NCBI GenBank assembly: GCA_029762595.1 | Contig: JARVGJ010000007.1 | Coordinates: forward strand, 41,733 to 105,732 | Length of the DNA: 64,000 bases | Reading direction: 5' to 3' | Source: Methanolobus sp. | GTDB lineage: Archaea > Halobacteriota > Methanosarcinia > Methanosarcinales > Methanosarcinaceae | Shown here: positions 1-8,354 of the stretch, one piece after another | How positions within the stretch are numbered: the first letter of the stretch is position 1 | Layout: each line of letters begins with the position of its first letter | The notes under the pieces: model-generated | What the model was told of the DNA's origin: nothing | Seen by the model: only the letters and a program-made list of their open reading frames with translations | Database searches by the model: none | Made by a program: the position numbers and the translations under genes

Positions 1-1
1 C

Positions 2-1033
2 AAGACAGCAGGTATCCGTGTGATAATGATAACAGGGGACCATCTGAAAACAGCTTATGCCATAGCCACGAAGATAGGGATAGAAACAGAAGGTGCCCTT
101 TCCGGAAAGGATATTGAGGAAATGTCCGATGAGCAACTGAAAGAGGTTCTCAAAAAGGTATCTGTGTTTGCAAGGACGTCGCCTGGTGACAAGCTGAGAG
201 TTGTAAAACTCCTCAAGGAGATGGGCGAGGTTGTCGCTGTGACAGGAGACGGTATCAATGATGCACCTGCCCTGAAGACCGCAGACATCGGCATCTCCAT
301 GGGTATTACAGGTACAGAGGTTGCAAAAGAAGCTTCCAATATGGTACTGGCAGATGATAATTTCTCCTCGATAGTTGCAGCCATCGAGGAAGGCAGGGAT
401 GTCTACAGCAAGATACAGAAGATCCTGATATGGACACTGCCCACAAACGGAGGACAGGCTTTGTCTATTGTATTTGCCGTGATCCTGGGTTTAACACTGC
501 CTCTGGTACCCCTGCAGATACTGTGGCTTAACACGGTCACAGCCATCTGCCTTGGTGTTCCCATAACCATGGAGCCAAAGGAAAGGGGCATACTGGAAAG
601 GCCACCCCGGCCTCCAAAAGAACCAATACTTACCCCACTCATCAAAAGAAGGGTGATATTCGTCTCACTGCTCATTGTTGCAGGTGCATATCTAAACTTT
701 TTCACGAAACTGGAAAATGGAGGAAGCCTTGACGCTGCACGTACCATCGCGCTTAACACCATAGTATTCTTCCAGATATTCTACCTGTTCAACTCCAAGT
801 CAATGTACGAATATGTTTTCAGGGACATCATGTCAAACAGGATAATGCTGCTGGGAATAGCCATGGTCCTGGTACTCCAAATGATAATAACCTATGTACC
901 CGCAATAAACTCCATCTTTTCCACAGCCCCCATCCAGGCAGCGGACTGGCTGATGATAGTAGTCGTTTCCAGCTCGGTGTTCTTCCTGATAGAGATCGAG
1001 AAATACCTTCATAAGAAAGGGTATTTCCCATGA
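2..1033 (+). CDS. P-type cation-transporting ATPase, C-terminal part (5' end outside window)
   Basis: The reading frame is already open at the window edge, so only the last 343 residues are present. The segment opens within the nucleotide-binding part of the cytoplasmic head (AGIRVIMITGDH). It then shows the P-domain hinge motif GDGINDAPALK and a C-terminal block of membrane helices of the Cation_ATPase_C type. The protein would sit in the cytoplasmic membrane and couple ATP hydrolysis to cation movement. In the helix M5 region the sequence is PTNGGQALSI and in M6 LWLNTVTAICLG. By alignment to SERCA from memory, the Ca2+ ligands Glu771 and Asp800 are Gln and Ala here. The transported ion is therefore unclear, although the overall class is secure. 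The catalytic DKTGT lies upstream of the window. Confidence 0.9.
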   Translation, partial: KTAGIRVIMITGDHLKTAYAIATKIGIETEGALSGKDIEEMSDEQLKEVLKKVSVFARTSPGDKLRVVKLLKEMGEVVAVTGDGINDAPALKTADIGISMGITGTEVAKEASNMVLADDNFSSIVAAIEEGRDVYSKIQKILIWTLPTNGGQALSIVFAVILGLTLPLVPLQILWLNTVTAICLGVPITMEPKERGILERPPRPPKEPILTPLIKRRVIFVSLLIVAGAYLNFFTKLENGGSLDAARTIALNTIVFFQIFYLFNSKSMYEYVFRDIMSNRIMLLGIAMVLVLQMIITYVPAINSIFSTAPIQAADWLMIVVVSSSVFFLIEIEKYLHKKGYFP

Positions 1034-1073
1034 TCTGCCTGTTTGAAATAATTGCCATGAACAGTAATACTGT

Positions 1074-1856
1074 TCAGGCAAGACCTCTTTTTTTAGGTAT
1101 TATCTCCTGATCAAGGACTTTTCCATAGGGACAGGCCAGGTTGCACAGGGTACATTCCATGAACCCACGTTCCGTTATCCTTCGGATGTGTTTTTCCCAC
1201 TTGCTGTTTATATCCTTTTCAAGTTCATGGGATACAACACATTTATCGTAGATCACTTTCTCCCCGGCCGGCACTCCCTGTGAAGGACCCGGAATAATAG
1301 CACCATAAGGACATGCTTTCACACACAAGGATTCTTTCTGGCATAATGGTTGTTCTGCACACAGATCCCTTGTGAAAGGCTTGTCGGGTTCAAGCTCAGC
1401 CGTGCTAAGTAAAGCTATCCAGCGCACCCTCGGACCATACTCAGGTGTTATCACCTGCGTATTATGGCCTATAAAACCCAGACCTGCAAGATATGCTGCC
1501 ACTTTCACATGCACTGAATGAGTAGGTGCGGCTTTGATACCTTTTTCATCCCAGAGCCACTGTGCCAGCCTCCATGCACGTGTTTCCACGGTCTCATAAT
1601 AAAGATTATAGTACTCTGCCTCGCCTCCGCTGAAATCACCTGTTCCCGGAGTGCATATCGCAGCATTCATACCCTCATCCCAGATCACCATACCCATCAC
1701 AATAAGTGATCTGGCATCAGCCATGAAATCAGACGGCTTTTCAAGACCACGATCTGTGGGGAATTCAACAGTCTCCAGTTTATCCATATCCGAAACACCA
1801 AAAAGCTGGAATCCTTTTTCCATAGCCTTAGCTCTTATCTCCTCTTTAAGATCCAA
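1074..1856 (-). CDS. QueG-like 4Fe-4S iron-sulfur protein
   Basis: A 260-residue protein. The middle has the signature GLGFIGHNTQVITPEYGPRV, close to the matching block of epoxyqueuosine reductase QueG. The C-terminal third has cysteines arranged for two 4Fe-4S clusters (CQKESLCVKACPYG and CTLCNLACPYG). QueG uses cobalamin and these clusters to reduce epoxyqueuosine in bacteria. Archaea make archaeosine rather than queuosine, so another reductase or corrinoid-linked role is more likely; this is inference. It is shorter than bacterial QueG and lacks its C-terminal repeat region. The start is taken as TTG because GGAGG lies six bases upstream (minus strand, 1863-1867) and no ATG fits as well. 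Confidence 0.75.
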   Translation of the reverse strand: MDLKEEIRAKAMEKGFQLFGVSDMDKLETVEFPTDRGLEKPSDFMADARSLIVMGMVIWDEGMNAAICTPGTGDFSGGEAEYYNLYYETVETRAWRLAQWLWDEKGIKAAPTHSVHVKVAAYLAGLGFIGHNTQVITPEYGPRVRWIALLSTAELEPDKPFTRDLCAEQPLCQKESLCVKACPYGAIIPGPSQGVPAGEKVIYDKCVVSHELEKDINSKWEKHIRRITERGFMECTLCNLACPYGKVLDQEIIPKKRGLA

Positions 1857-1937
1857 TTGTTGCCTCCTGCAGTTTCATCTGCATAGCAAAGATTGTTACC
1901 TGACTATATAAAACAGAGTCATGACAATATTCAATAC

Positions 1938-1975
1938 CCATGATAACATTCAAAAGCCATGATAACATTCAAAAG
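1938..1975. repeat. Tandem duplication, 19 bp x 2
   Basis: The 19-base unit ccatgataacattcaaaag occurs twice head to tail with no mismatch, between the QueG-like gene and the tRNA cluster. It looks like a recent slippage or duplication event. No coding role is visible. Confidence 0.85.
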
Positions 1976-2107
1976 CCTTATTGCATTAATACAGCTCTTA
2001 CATCGATCTTATGCATTTTTCTGGAATACAGGAATTTATTGTTTCCGGAAAACAAGGTTTAACTATTAAAAAAACAACCGAATATTCACAAAACATAAAA
2101 AAGAAAG

Positions 2108-2179
2108 TACATCAGCCGGGATTCGAACCCGGGTTCGAGCGTTGGCAACGCCCGGTGATGACCGCTACACTACTGATGT
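2108..2179 (-). tRNA. tRNA-Gly (GCC)
   Basis: The minus strand folds as a cloverleaf. The seven-base acceptor stem is ACATCAG with CTGATGT. The anticodon arm is GGGCG-TTGCCAA-CGCTC with anticodon GCC, and the T arm is CCGGG-TTCGAAT-CCCGG. No intron is seen, and CCA is not encoded after the discriminator base. It is the last of three tRNA genes read in the same direction (Val, Phe, Gly) and is followed by a T-rich stretch on the minus strand that could end transcription. Confidence 0.93.
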
Positions 2180-2191
2180 GCTCTGTTTAGG

Positions 2192-2264
2192 TGCCCAGAC
2201 CCGGACTTGAACCGGGGACAACTGCCTCTTCAGGGCAGCGCTCTCCCAACTGAGCTACCTGGGC
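2192..2264 (-). tRNA. tRNA-Phe (GAA)
   Basis: A cloverleaf on the minus strand with acceptor GCCCAGG paired to TCTGGGC. The anticodon arm is CTGCC-CTGAAGA-GGCAG with anticodon GAA, and the T arm is CCCGG-TTCAAGT-CCGGG. No intron. The middle gene of the three-tRNA cluster. Confidence 0.95.
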
Positions 2265-2331
2265 ATCATGACCCGAAGCACCTAAATGTTGCTTTTGGAT
2301 TTAAAGTTAACTGTTCTCTGAATGTTTATGG

Positions 2332-2405
<74 letters not shown>

Positions 2406-2845
2406 ATGGACAGTTAACTAATGGCCGCAAACACCTTGCAGCTTAATGGCAACTTCATTGCTATTATCGCATGCCTTGGCGCTTATCAGCACCCCACATA
2501 ATGCATAATAGATAATAAAGCTTTTGGGCAAACAGATACAATATGATCATTACCATATAAAGAACAATAATCCTGATAGTTTTCAGGCGATATACTGACA
2601 AACAAATTAAATGATGTAACTGATAACAGAGTGACACCAGAGATTACTTTGTGTAAAAGCAACTCTCCCTATTTACCCATAGTGCCAGCATATGCGGCAT
2701 CCGGATGAATCTGGATTGATCGGGATATTGTCATCAGTGAACCAATTCACCAGTTATCACAGGGATCATACGGGTTAAAAAGTATTCTAGCTGTGAAGAT
2801 AATGGTTAAAATATTCCATTTTTCGGATCTGGAAAAGATAAAGGA
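2406..2845. other. Intergenic region, 440 bases, nothing recognised
   Basis: This stretch lies between the tRNA cluster and the small exported protein gene. It must hold the tRNA-Val promoter at its left end (minus strand) and the transcription end of the 2846-3295 gene at its right end. No convincing open frame, tRNA, or strong hairpin was found by eye. A small non-coding RNA cannot be excluded. Confidence 0.5.
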
Positions 2846-3295
2846 TCATCCACTATAGAATGTATCGGGTGTGGATCTGACACCTGACATACTTCTTGTT
2901 GAACCGTCCGGATATACCAGTGTCAGGACCTTTACCCTACTACCCAGTTCATGTGAATCGTGCAGATAGTATGCATCGTTATTACGTGACACATCACTGG
3001 CAAAGACAACTGCATGGTCCCTTCCTATCTCAAGAATCTCCACCTCTGCAAAATCCAGGAAAAAATCATCAAGAGCAGGCTCCAGATTATATGCCCCCAG
3101 CAAAAGGACATACATGCGGGAGAACATATCAAGGCTGTAAGAAACTGAAATCACCGCATCGTTTCCCTGGAATCTCATAGATACCTGATCATACTGCATA
3201 TATTGTCCTTCATTTGAAATGATATCATTGGTGACCGAAAATGACAGAATGAATATCATGAATGCAAATAACAGGAAGGGTGTCAGCTTCATCAT
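2846..3295 (-). CDS. Small exported protein of unknown function
   Basis: A 149-residue protein starting MMKLTPFLLFAFMIFILSF, which is a hydrophobic signal or anchor segment. About 125 mostly polar residues follow with no cysteines and no motif I recognise. The longer reading from 3319 would place eight residues (MFFSGGPY) in front of a typical signal start. I prefer the ATG pair at 3295-3290, which has a purine-rich GGGGG about nine bases upstream. It diverges from lonB. The function is unknown; it probably acts outside the cytoplasmic membrane. Confidence 0.6.
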   Translation of the reverse strand: MMKLTPFLLFAFMIFILSFSVTNDIISNEGQYMQYDQVSMRFQGNDAVISVSYSLDMFSRMYVLLLGAYNLEPALDDFFLDFAEVEILEIGRDHAVVFASDVSRNNDAYYLHDSHELGSRVKVLTLVYPDGSTRSMSGVRSTPDTFYSG

Positions 3296-3419
3296 ATAAG
3301 GGCCCCCGGAAAAAAACACATAGTTTCTTATAGTCTGATGCCACTATAGCCATATTAACTTTACTCACAAGTTACAGCACAAATACAATAAATAAGGTTT
3401 ACATAGTTATAAAACCGTC

Positions 3420-3475
3420 AAGTATATATTTTGTACGTACAACTGTGAACAAACATTAATCTTTGTGAGATGACT
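3420..3475 (+). promoter_or_regulatory. lonB promoter with 12-base palindrome
   Basis: An AT-rich TATA-like element AAGTATATATT (about 3420-3430) is followed at once by the perfect palindrome TTGTACGTACAA (3431-3442). Transcription would be expected to start near 3450, so the palindrome lies between TATA box and start, a typical place for an archaeal repressor to block the polymerase. GTGAG (3465-3469) sits six bases before the ATG at 3476. Inference from position; no binding protein is known from the sequence. Confidence 0.5.
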
Positions 3476-5377
3476 ATGGAAAAAGAGATCACTACTCCTA
3501 GCGATGAGATTGAACTTTATGGAGACAATTTCCATACCACAGACTCCATAGATGTTCCTGAGCTTTTGATAGACCAGATAATCGGACAGGAACATGCAGT
3601 GGAGGTGGTGAAAAAAGCAGCAAGCCAGAGAAGGCATGTCATGATGATAGGCAGTCCAGGTACGGGTAAGTCCTTACTTGCAAAAGCCATGGCAGAACTT
3701 CTTCCAAAGGAAGAGTTACAGGACATAATGGCATATCCTAACCCTGAAGACAGCAACAACCCAAAGATACGCTCGGTTCCTGGCGGAAAGGGCAGGGAGA
3801 TCGTCATGGCTCACAAACTGGAAGCACAGAAAAAGCTCCAGTCACGTAACATGCTAATGATGATACTGATATTTGGTATAATCATCTATTCATTCTATGT
3901 CGGTCAGCTTTTATGGGGTATCATAGCTGCAATAATGATACTACTCCTGACACGCCAGTTCATGCCAAAAGAAGAGATGATGATCCCAAAGCTGATAGTT
4001 TCCAACTACCAAAAGGATCACGCACCTTTCCTGGATGCCACCGGTACACATGCAGGTGCACTGCTTGGTGATGTGAGGCACGACCCATTCCAGTCTGGAG
4101 GACTTGAGACACCGGCACACGACAGGGTAGAGAGCGGTGACATACACAAGTCACACAAAGGTGTACTCTTCATAGATGAGATCAACACCCTGAGCCTTGA
4201 GTCCCAGCAGAGCCTGCTTACAGCCCTGCAGGAAAAGGAGTATCCCATCACCGGACAATCCGAAAGGAGTTCAGGTGCCCTTGTAAAAACAGAACCTGTG
4301 CCCTGTGATTTTATCATGGTCGCTGCAGGTAACCTTGATGCTATGGAGAAGATGCATCCTGCACTAAGATCCCGTATAAAGGGTTATGGATACGAACTAT
4401 TCATGAGGGAATCCATGGAAGATACACCTGATAACCGCAAGAACCTTGTCAGGTTCGTGGCACAGGAGGTCATGAGAGATGGACGCATACCTCCTTTTGA
4501 CAAGAGTGCTGTTGACGAGGTTATCAGGGAAGCTCAGAGAAGAGCAGGAAGAAAAGGCCATCTCACCCTGAAACTCCGTGACCTTGGAGGACTTGTGAGA
4601 GTGGCTGGTGACATCGCGCACTCAGAAGATGTACCTGTGGCCACTGCAAAGCATGTGCTTGCAGCAAAGAAAATGGCAAGGTCCATAGAACAACAACTTG
4701 CTGACAATTACCTGGAACGCAAGAATGACTACCAGCTCTTCCAGAAAACAGGCGGTGCCGTAGGAAGGGTCAACGGTCTTGCAGTAATGGGCGGAGATTC
4801 CGGTATCGTTCTGCCAATAATGGCAGGAGTCACACCGGCACTTTCCAATACTGGAGGTAAAGTAATTGCAACAGGAATGCTGAAAGATATAGCAAAGGAA
4901 GCTGTACAGAATGTGTCTGCCGTGATCAAGAACGTCACCGGCAAGGATATAATGAACCGTGACATCCACATCCAGTTCATAGGGACCTATGAAGGTGTGG
5001 AAGGTGACAGCGCCTCCATATCCATAGCAACCGCCGTCATATCAGCACTTGAGAACATTCCGATCGATCAGTCTGTAGCCATGACTGGTTCACTATCTGT
5101 CAGAGGGGATGTGCTCCCCATCGGAGGTGCGACCTACAAGATAGAAGCTGCAGCAAGAGCCGGCATCAAGAAGGTCATTATTCCTAAATCCAATGAGGAT
5201 GATGTTCTTATCGAAGAGGCATACAAAGACATAATAGAAATAGTTCCGGTAACCAACATAATAGAAGTTATCGAGCACAGTCTTGTAGGACCCGAAAAGA
5301 ACAGGATTGTTGAAAAACTTAAAAACCTTAGCAATCTCAAGGTCAGCGCAGATATGCCCGAGATAGTCCCTGCATAA
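3476..5377 (+). CDS. lonB: ATP-dependent protease LonB (archaeal, membrane-anchored)
   Basis: A 633-residue AAA+ protease. The Walker A motif GSPGTGKS is near residue 60. Two adjoining membrane helices follow at about residues 125-160, inserted in the AAA domain as is typical of archaeal LonB. The Walker B motif is GVLFIDEIN (about 230). The C-terminal Lon protease domain has the catalytic Ser in EGDSAS (about 511) and Lys in TYKIEAAARAG (about 555). It degrades damaged and regulatory proteins at the inner face of the cytoplasmic membrane and is essential in some archaea. ATG occurs at both 3470 and 3476; I chose 3476 because GTGAG is then correctly spaced. tldD follows on the same strand after 53 bases. 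Confidence 0.95.
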   Translation: MEKEITTPSDEIELYGDNFHTTDSIDVPELLIDQIIGQEHAVEVVKKAASQRRHVMMIGSPGTGKSLLAKAMAELLPKEELQDIMAYPNPEDSNNPKIRSVPGGKGREIVMAHKLEAQKKLQSRNMLMMILIFGIIIYSFYVGQLLWGIIAAIMILLLTRQFMPKEEMMIPKLIVSNYQKDHAPFLDATGTHAGALLGDVRHDPFQSGGLETPAHDRVESGDIHKSHKGVLFIDEINTLSLESQQSLLTALQEKEYPITGQSERSSGALVKTEPVPCDFIMVAAGNLDAMEKMHPALRSRIKGYGYELFMRESMEDTPDNRKNLVRFVAQEVMRDGRIPPFDKSAVDEVIREAQRRAGRKGHLTLKLRDLGGLVRVAGDIAHSEDVPVATAKHVLAAKKMARSIEQQLADNYLERKNDYQLFQKTGGAVGRVNGLAVMGGDSGIVLPIMAGVTPALSNTGGKVIATGMLKDIAKEAVQNVSAVIKNVTGKDIMNRDIHIQFIGTYEGVEGDSASISIATAVISALENIPIDQSVAMTGSLSVRGDVLPIGGATYKIEAAARAGIKKVIIPKSNEDDVLIEEAYKDIIEIVPVTNIIEVIEHSLVGPEKNRIVEKLKNLSNLKVSADMPEIVPA

Positions 5378-5430
5378 GGCCGGGACTCTCATTTAATTTA
5401 TGTTTCATTTACACCCGGAGGATAAAGATC

Positions 5431-6762
5431 ATGCATAGTGTAGACTTTTTTGATACAAGGATCATAGAGGGTACCACCACATCCATTGTCCTTGATAATG
5501 GAAAGATAGAGCAGATATCTGTCAATTTTACAAAAGGCGCCGCAGTGCGTGCATTGAAGGGTGGTTCCTGGGGATTCACATCCGCAGACGGGGATTTCGA
5601 TATCGAAAAGGCGATACGTGCCGCATCAGAGCTAGCCATTAGCATGGATGAGAAATCACCAAAAGAAAAGGTGCAGATGAAAGAAATAGCAAAACCTGTT
5701 GTAAACAACCTCCCAAAAGTGAAGAAGAACCCCATGGACATATCCCTTGAGGAAAAGGTGAGTAACCTGACGGAATTTGGCAAACATGCCAAAAAGGAAG
5801 GTATCAGCAGCACTAGTGCCATCTATAGTGAATCATCATACAGGATAATGTACACCGACTCTACCGGTATAGTGGGTGAGTATGATGTTGTACGCACCGG
5901 TTTTGCCATCAGTGCGGTGGCATCAAGGAACGGCATTTACCAGGCAGGCAGGGAAAGTCGCTTTGGCACCACAGGATATGAGATCTTTGACAAATATAAT
6001 GCTGCGGAGCTGGCAGAAGAAGCTGCTAAGAGCGCATTACAGCTGCTTGATGCAAAACCAGCAAAAGGAGGGAATATGCCAGTCATACTCGATCCGGAAC
6101 TTGCCGGGGTCTTTGCCCATGAGGCCGTCGGACATGCATCAGAAGCAGACCTTGTGCTGGAAGGGAGTTCGGTACTTGAAGACCGTATAGGTCAAAATAT
6201 TGCCTCTCCCCTGATCACGATCATCGATGATCCCACAATGCATGAATACGGTTACTTCCCCTTTGATGATGAAGGTGCACAATCAGAAAAGACCACAATC
6301 ATAGAGAATGGCGCACTGAGATCATACCTGCATTCCAGGGAAACGGCTGCCAAACTAGGAGGCACTCCCGGACATTGTCGTGCCCAGGGTCATTCCCGGC
6401 CAATAGTGCGTATGAGCAATACATATATAGACAACGGCCACTCCGAATTCGGAGAAATGCTGGAAGATATAGGCAATGGAATGTATCTTATAGGCTCCCG
6501 GGGAGGACAGGTAAACACCGGTGAAGGAGTATTCCAGTTCAATGCGGAAAAAGGATACCTGATAGAGGATGGGAAACTCACAACATTGATAAGGGACGTA
6601 TCACTCTCCGGGAAGATACTGGAGATACTGAAAAATGTGAAGATGGTTGGCAATGACCTGAAAATGAACTCAGGCAGATGTGGCAAGGGAGGGCAACTTG
6701 TGCCTGTGACCGACGGTTCTCCGCATCTGATGATATCAGAAGCCATGGTCGGAGGTGCCTGA
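5431..6762 (+). CDS. tldD: TldD family metalloprotease subunit
   Basis: A 443-residue protein with the zinc motif HEAVGH near residues 230-235, followed by EADLVLEGSSVLEDRIG, the family signature of TldD. TldD and TldE form a heterodimer that cleaves small unfolded peptides; in bacteria it processes microcin B17 and CcdA. GGAGG lies about eight bases before the ATG. The stop is followed almost at once by tldE, so the two are surely one operon. Whether lonB upstream belongs to the same transcript is not clear; all three are proteolytic. Confidence 0.93.
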   Translation: MHSVDFFDTRIIEGTTTSIVLDNGKIEQISVNFTKGAAVRALKGGSWGFTSADGDFDIEKAIRAASELAISMDEKSPKEKVQMKEIAKPVVNNLPKVKKNPMDISLEEKVSNLTEFGKHAKKEGISSTSAIYSESSYRIMYTDSTGIVGEYDVVRTGFAISAVASRNGIYQAGRESRFGTTGYEIFDKYNAAELAEEAAKSALQLLDAKPAKGGNMPVILDPELAGVFAHEAVGHASEADLVLEGSSVLEDRIGQNIASPLITIIDDPTMHEYGYFPFDDEGAQSEKTTIIENGALRSYLHSRETAAKLGGTPGHCRAQGHSRPIVRMSNTYIDNGHSEFGEMLEDIGNGMYLIGSRGGQVNTGEGVFQFNAEKGYLIEDGKLTTLIRDVSLSGKILEILKNVKMVGNDLKMNSGRCGKGGQLVPVTDGSPHLMISEAMVGGA

Positions 6763-6763
6763 T

Positions 6764-8074
6764 ATGTACGACCTTGCTGAAAAAGCCCTCAATGCAGCCA
6801 CAAAGTACGGCGCAACAGAGGCAGAAGTATACATAATGGAAAGCCAGAAGACATCCGTAAGTATACAGAAGGATGTCATAGAAGGGGCAAAAGAAAACAT
6901 TACAACAGGTATAGGCATACGTGCTGTAGTAAATGGTGCTATTGGCTTTGCAAGTACCAACATAATGAGCCACGTTGATGAGGCAGCCAAAAACGCTGTC
7001 GCCTCTGCAAAGATACAGGACAGCGATCCCGACTGGAAATCATTACCATCCAATCAGAAATATCCGCAAGTTTCCGGTATCATGGACCCTGCCATAAAGA
7101 ACATGGAACTTGATGACTGCATCGGGCACACCATGGAAATGATGGAGGGAGCAAAGACCATACCAGGCATTATAGTCACTTCCGGAAGTTTCAGCCGCAG
7201 TCATGGTAAAAGGCTTATATTGAACACAAACGGAATAGAAATATCAGAAGAAGGAACCGGCGTTTCAGGATTCGTAGATGTAATCACCAGTTCCACAGAG
7301 GCATCTACTGCCTATGACTTTGCTATATCACGCAGCAATGATATCGATTTTGCATGCATTGGCAAGAATGCTTCCATACTTGCGAAAAGATCCCAGAACG
7401 CAGTGGCCATTGAAAGCCACAGAACAGAGGTGATCCTTCATCCCTTTGCATTCTCAGACCTGATAGAGAACACGCTCATACCTTCCATAGACGCTGACAA
7501 CGTTCAGAAAGGACGTTCCAGTCTGATTGGAAAGCGAGGGGAAATAATAGCAAACAATGATCTTTCAATATATGATGACGGTCTTCTGGAAGGTGGCATT
7601 GAGACCGGCGTTGCAGATGATGAGGGAGTTGCGTCACAGAAGACAACCTTAATACAGAAAGGGGAATTCATGTCATACCTTTATGACACCTACACTGCAG
7701 GAAAGGACAACGTGGAAAGTACTGGCAACGCATCCCGTAATTCTTATCTATCCACACCTTCGGTGGGAACCAGGAACCTTATAATTGATTTCCCCAGATG
7801 TGATGTTGTAGCTGACACTGATCGTGGCGTTTATGTAAATACGGTCATAGGCGCTCATACGGCAAACGCCATATCAGGGGATTTCTCCGTGGAAGCAAGG
7901 AATGCCTTTACTATAAAGGACGGTCAACTTGACAAGCCTATCAAGTCACTTATGATTTCCGGAAATATATTTGATATGCTTAAGAACATCAACGGAGCAG
8001 GCACTGATGTCAGGAAAGTAGGTGGCACTATAACTCCTTCCATAAGGGTTTCGGACATTAGTGTAGTAGGCTGA
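6764..8074 (+). CDS. pmbA: TldE/PmbA family protease partner subunit
   Basis: A 436-residue TldE/PmbA homologue, the non-catalytic partner of TldD; it lacks the HExxxH motif that TldD carries. A longer reading from the GTG at 6755 is possible, but GGAGGTG (6751-6757) is an ideal ribosome binding site six bases before the ATG at 6764, so that ATG decides the start. It begins one base after the tldD stop codon, which suggests translational coupling. Confidence 0.92.
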   Translation: MYDLAEKALNAATKYGATEAEVYIMESQKTSVSIQKDVIEGAKENITTGIGIRAVVNGAIGFASTNIMSHVDEAAKNAVASAKIQDSDPDWKSLPSNQKYPQVSGIMDPAIKNMELDDCIGHTMEMMEGAKTIPGIIVTSGSFSRSHGKRLILNTNGIEISEEGTGVSGFVDVITSSTEASTAYDFAISRSNDIDFACIGKNASILAKRSQNAVAIESHRTEVILHPFAFSDLIENTLIPSIDADNVQKGRSSLIGKRGEIIANNDLSIYDDGLLEGGIETGVADDEGVASQKTTLIQKGEFMSYLYDTYTAGKDNVESTGNASRNSYLSTPSVGTRNLIIDFPRCDVVADTDRGVYVNTVIGAHTANAISGDFSVEARNAFTIKDGQLDKPIKSLMISGNIFDMLKNINGAGTDVRKVGGTITPSIRVSDISVVG

Positions 8075-8104
8075 ACCTAAGGTATGAGAAATATCCGGAT
8101 GTCT

Positions 8105-8134
8105 TCATTTCATTTTTTTTCTTCTTTTTTTTGA
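8105..8134 (+). terminator. Poly-T terminator after tldE
   Basis: Two runs of eight T separated by a few bases (within 8108-8132) lie about 35 bases after the tldE stop. Oligo-T tracts without a strong hairpin are the usual archaeal termination signal. Confidence 0.6.
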
Positions 8135-8354
8135 TTAAATCGGTAAACAGATATTTGCCAGACCGTGCATTTTCCTAAAGTGTGCATCCTGTTAAATATT
8201 ATTATTTATTAAAAAGGAGAAGACATACTTAAAAGAGTTGACTTTGTAAATGTGCAGAAAATTTAGAAACAATTATATATAGATATAAATTATAAGGGGT
8301 TTATATTCCAATAAAGACAATGATGAACTGTAATTTTCCTTTTAAGGCGAGCAA

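Noticed and set aside
2640..2780. Possible non-coding RNA in the gap after the tRNA cluster
   Set aside because: No stable fold or known RNA motif could be recognised by eye.
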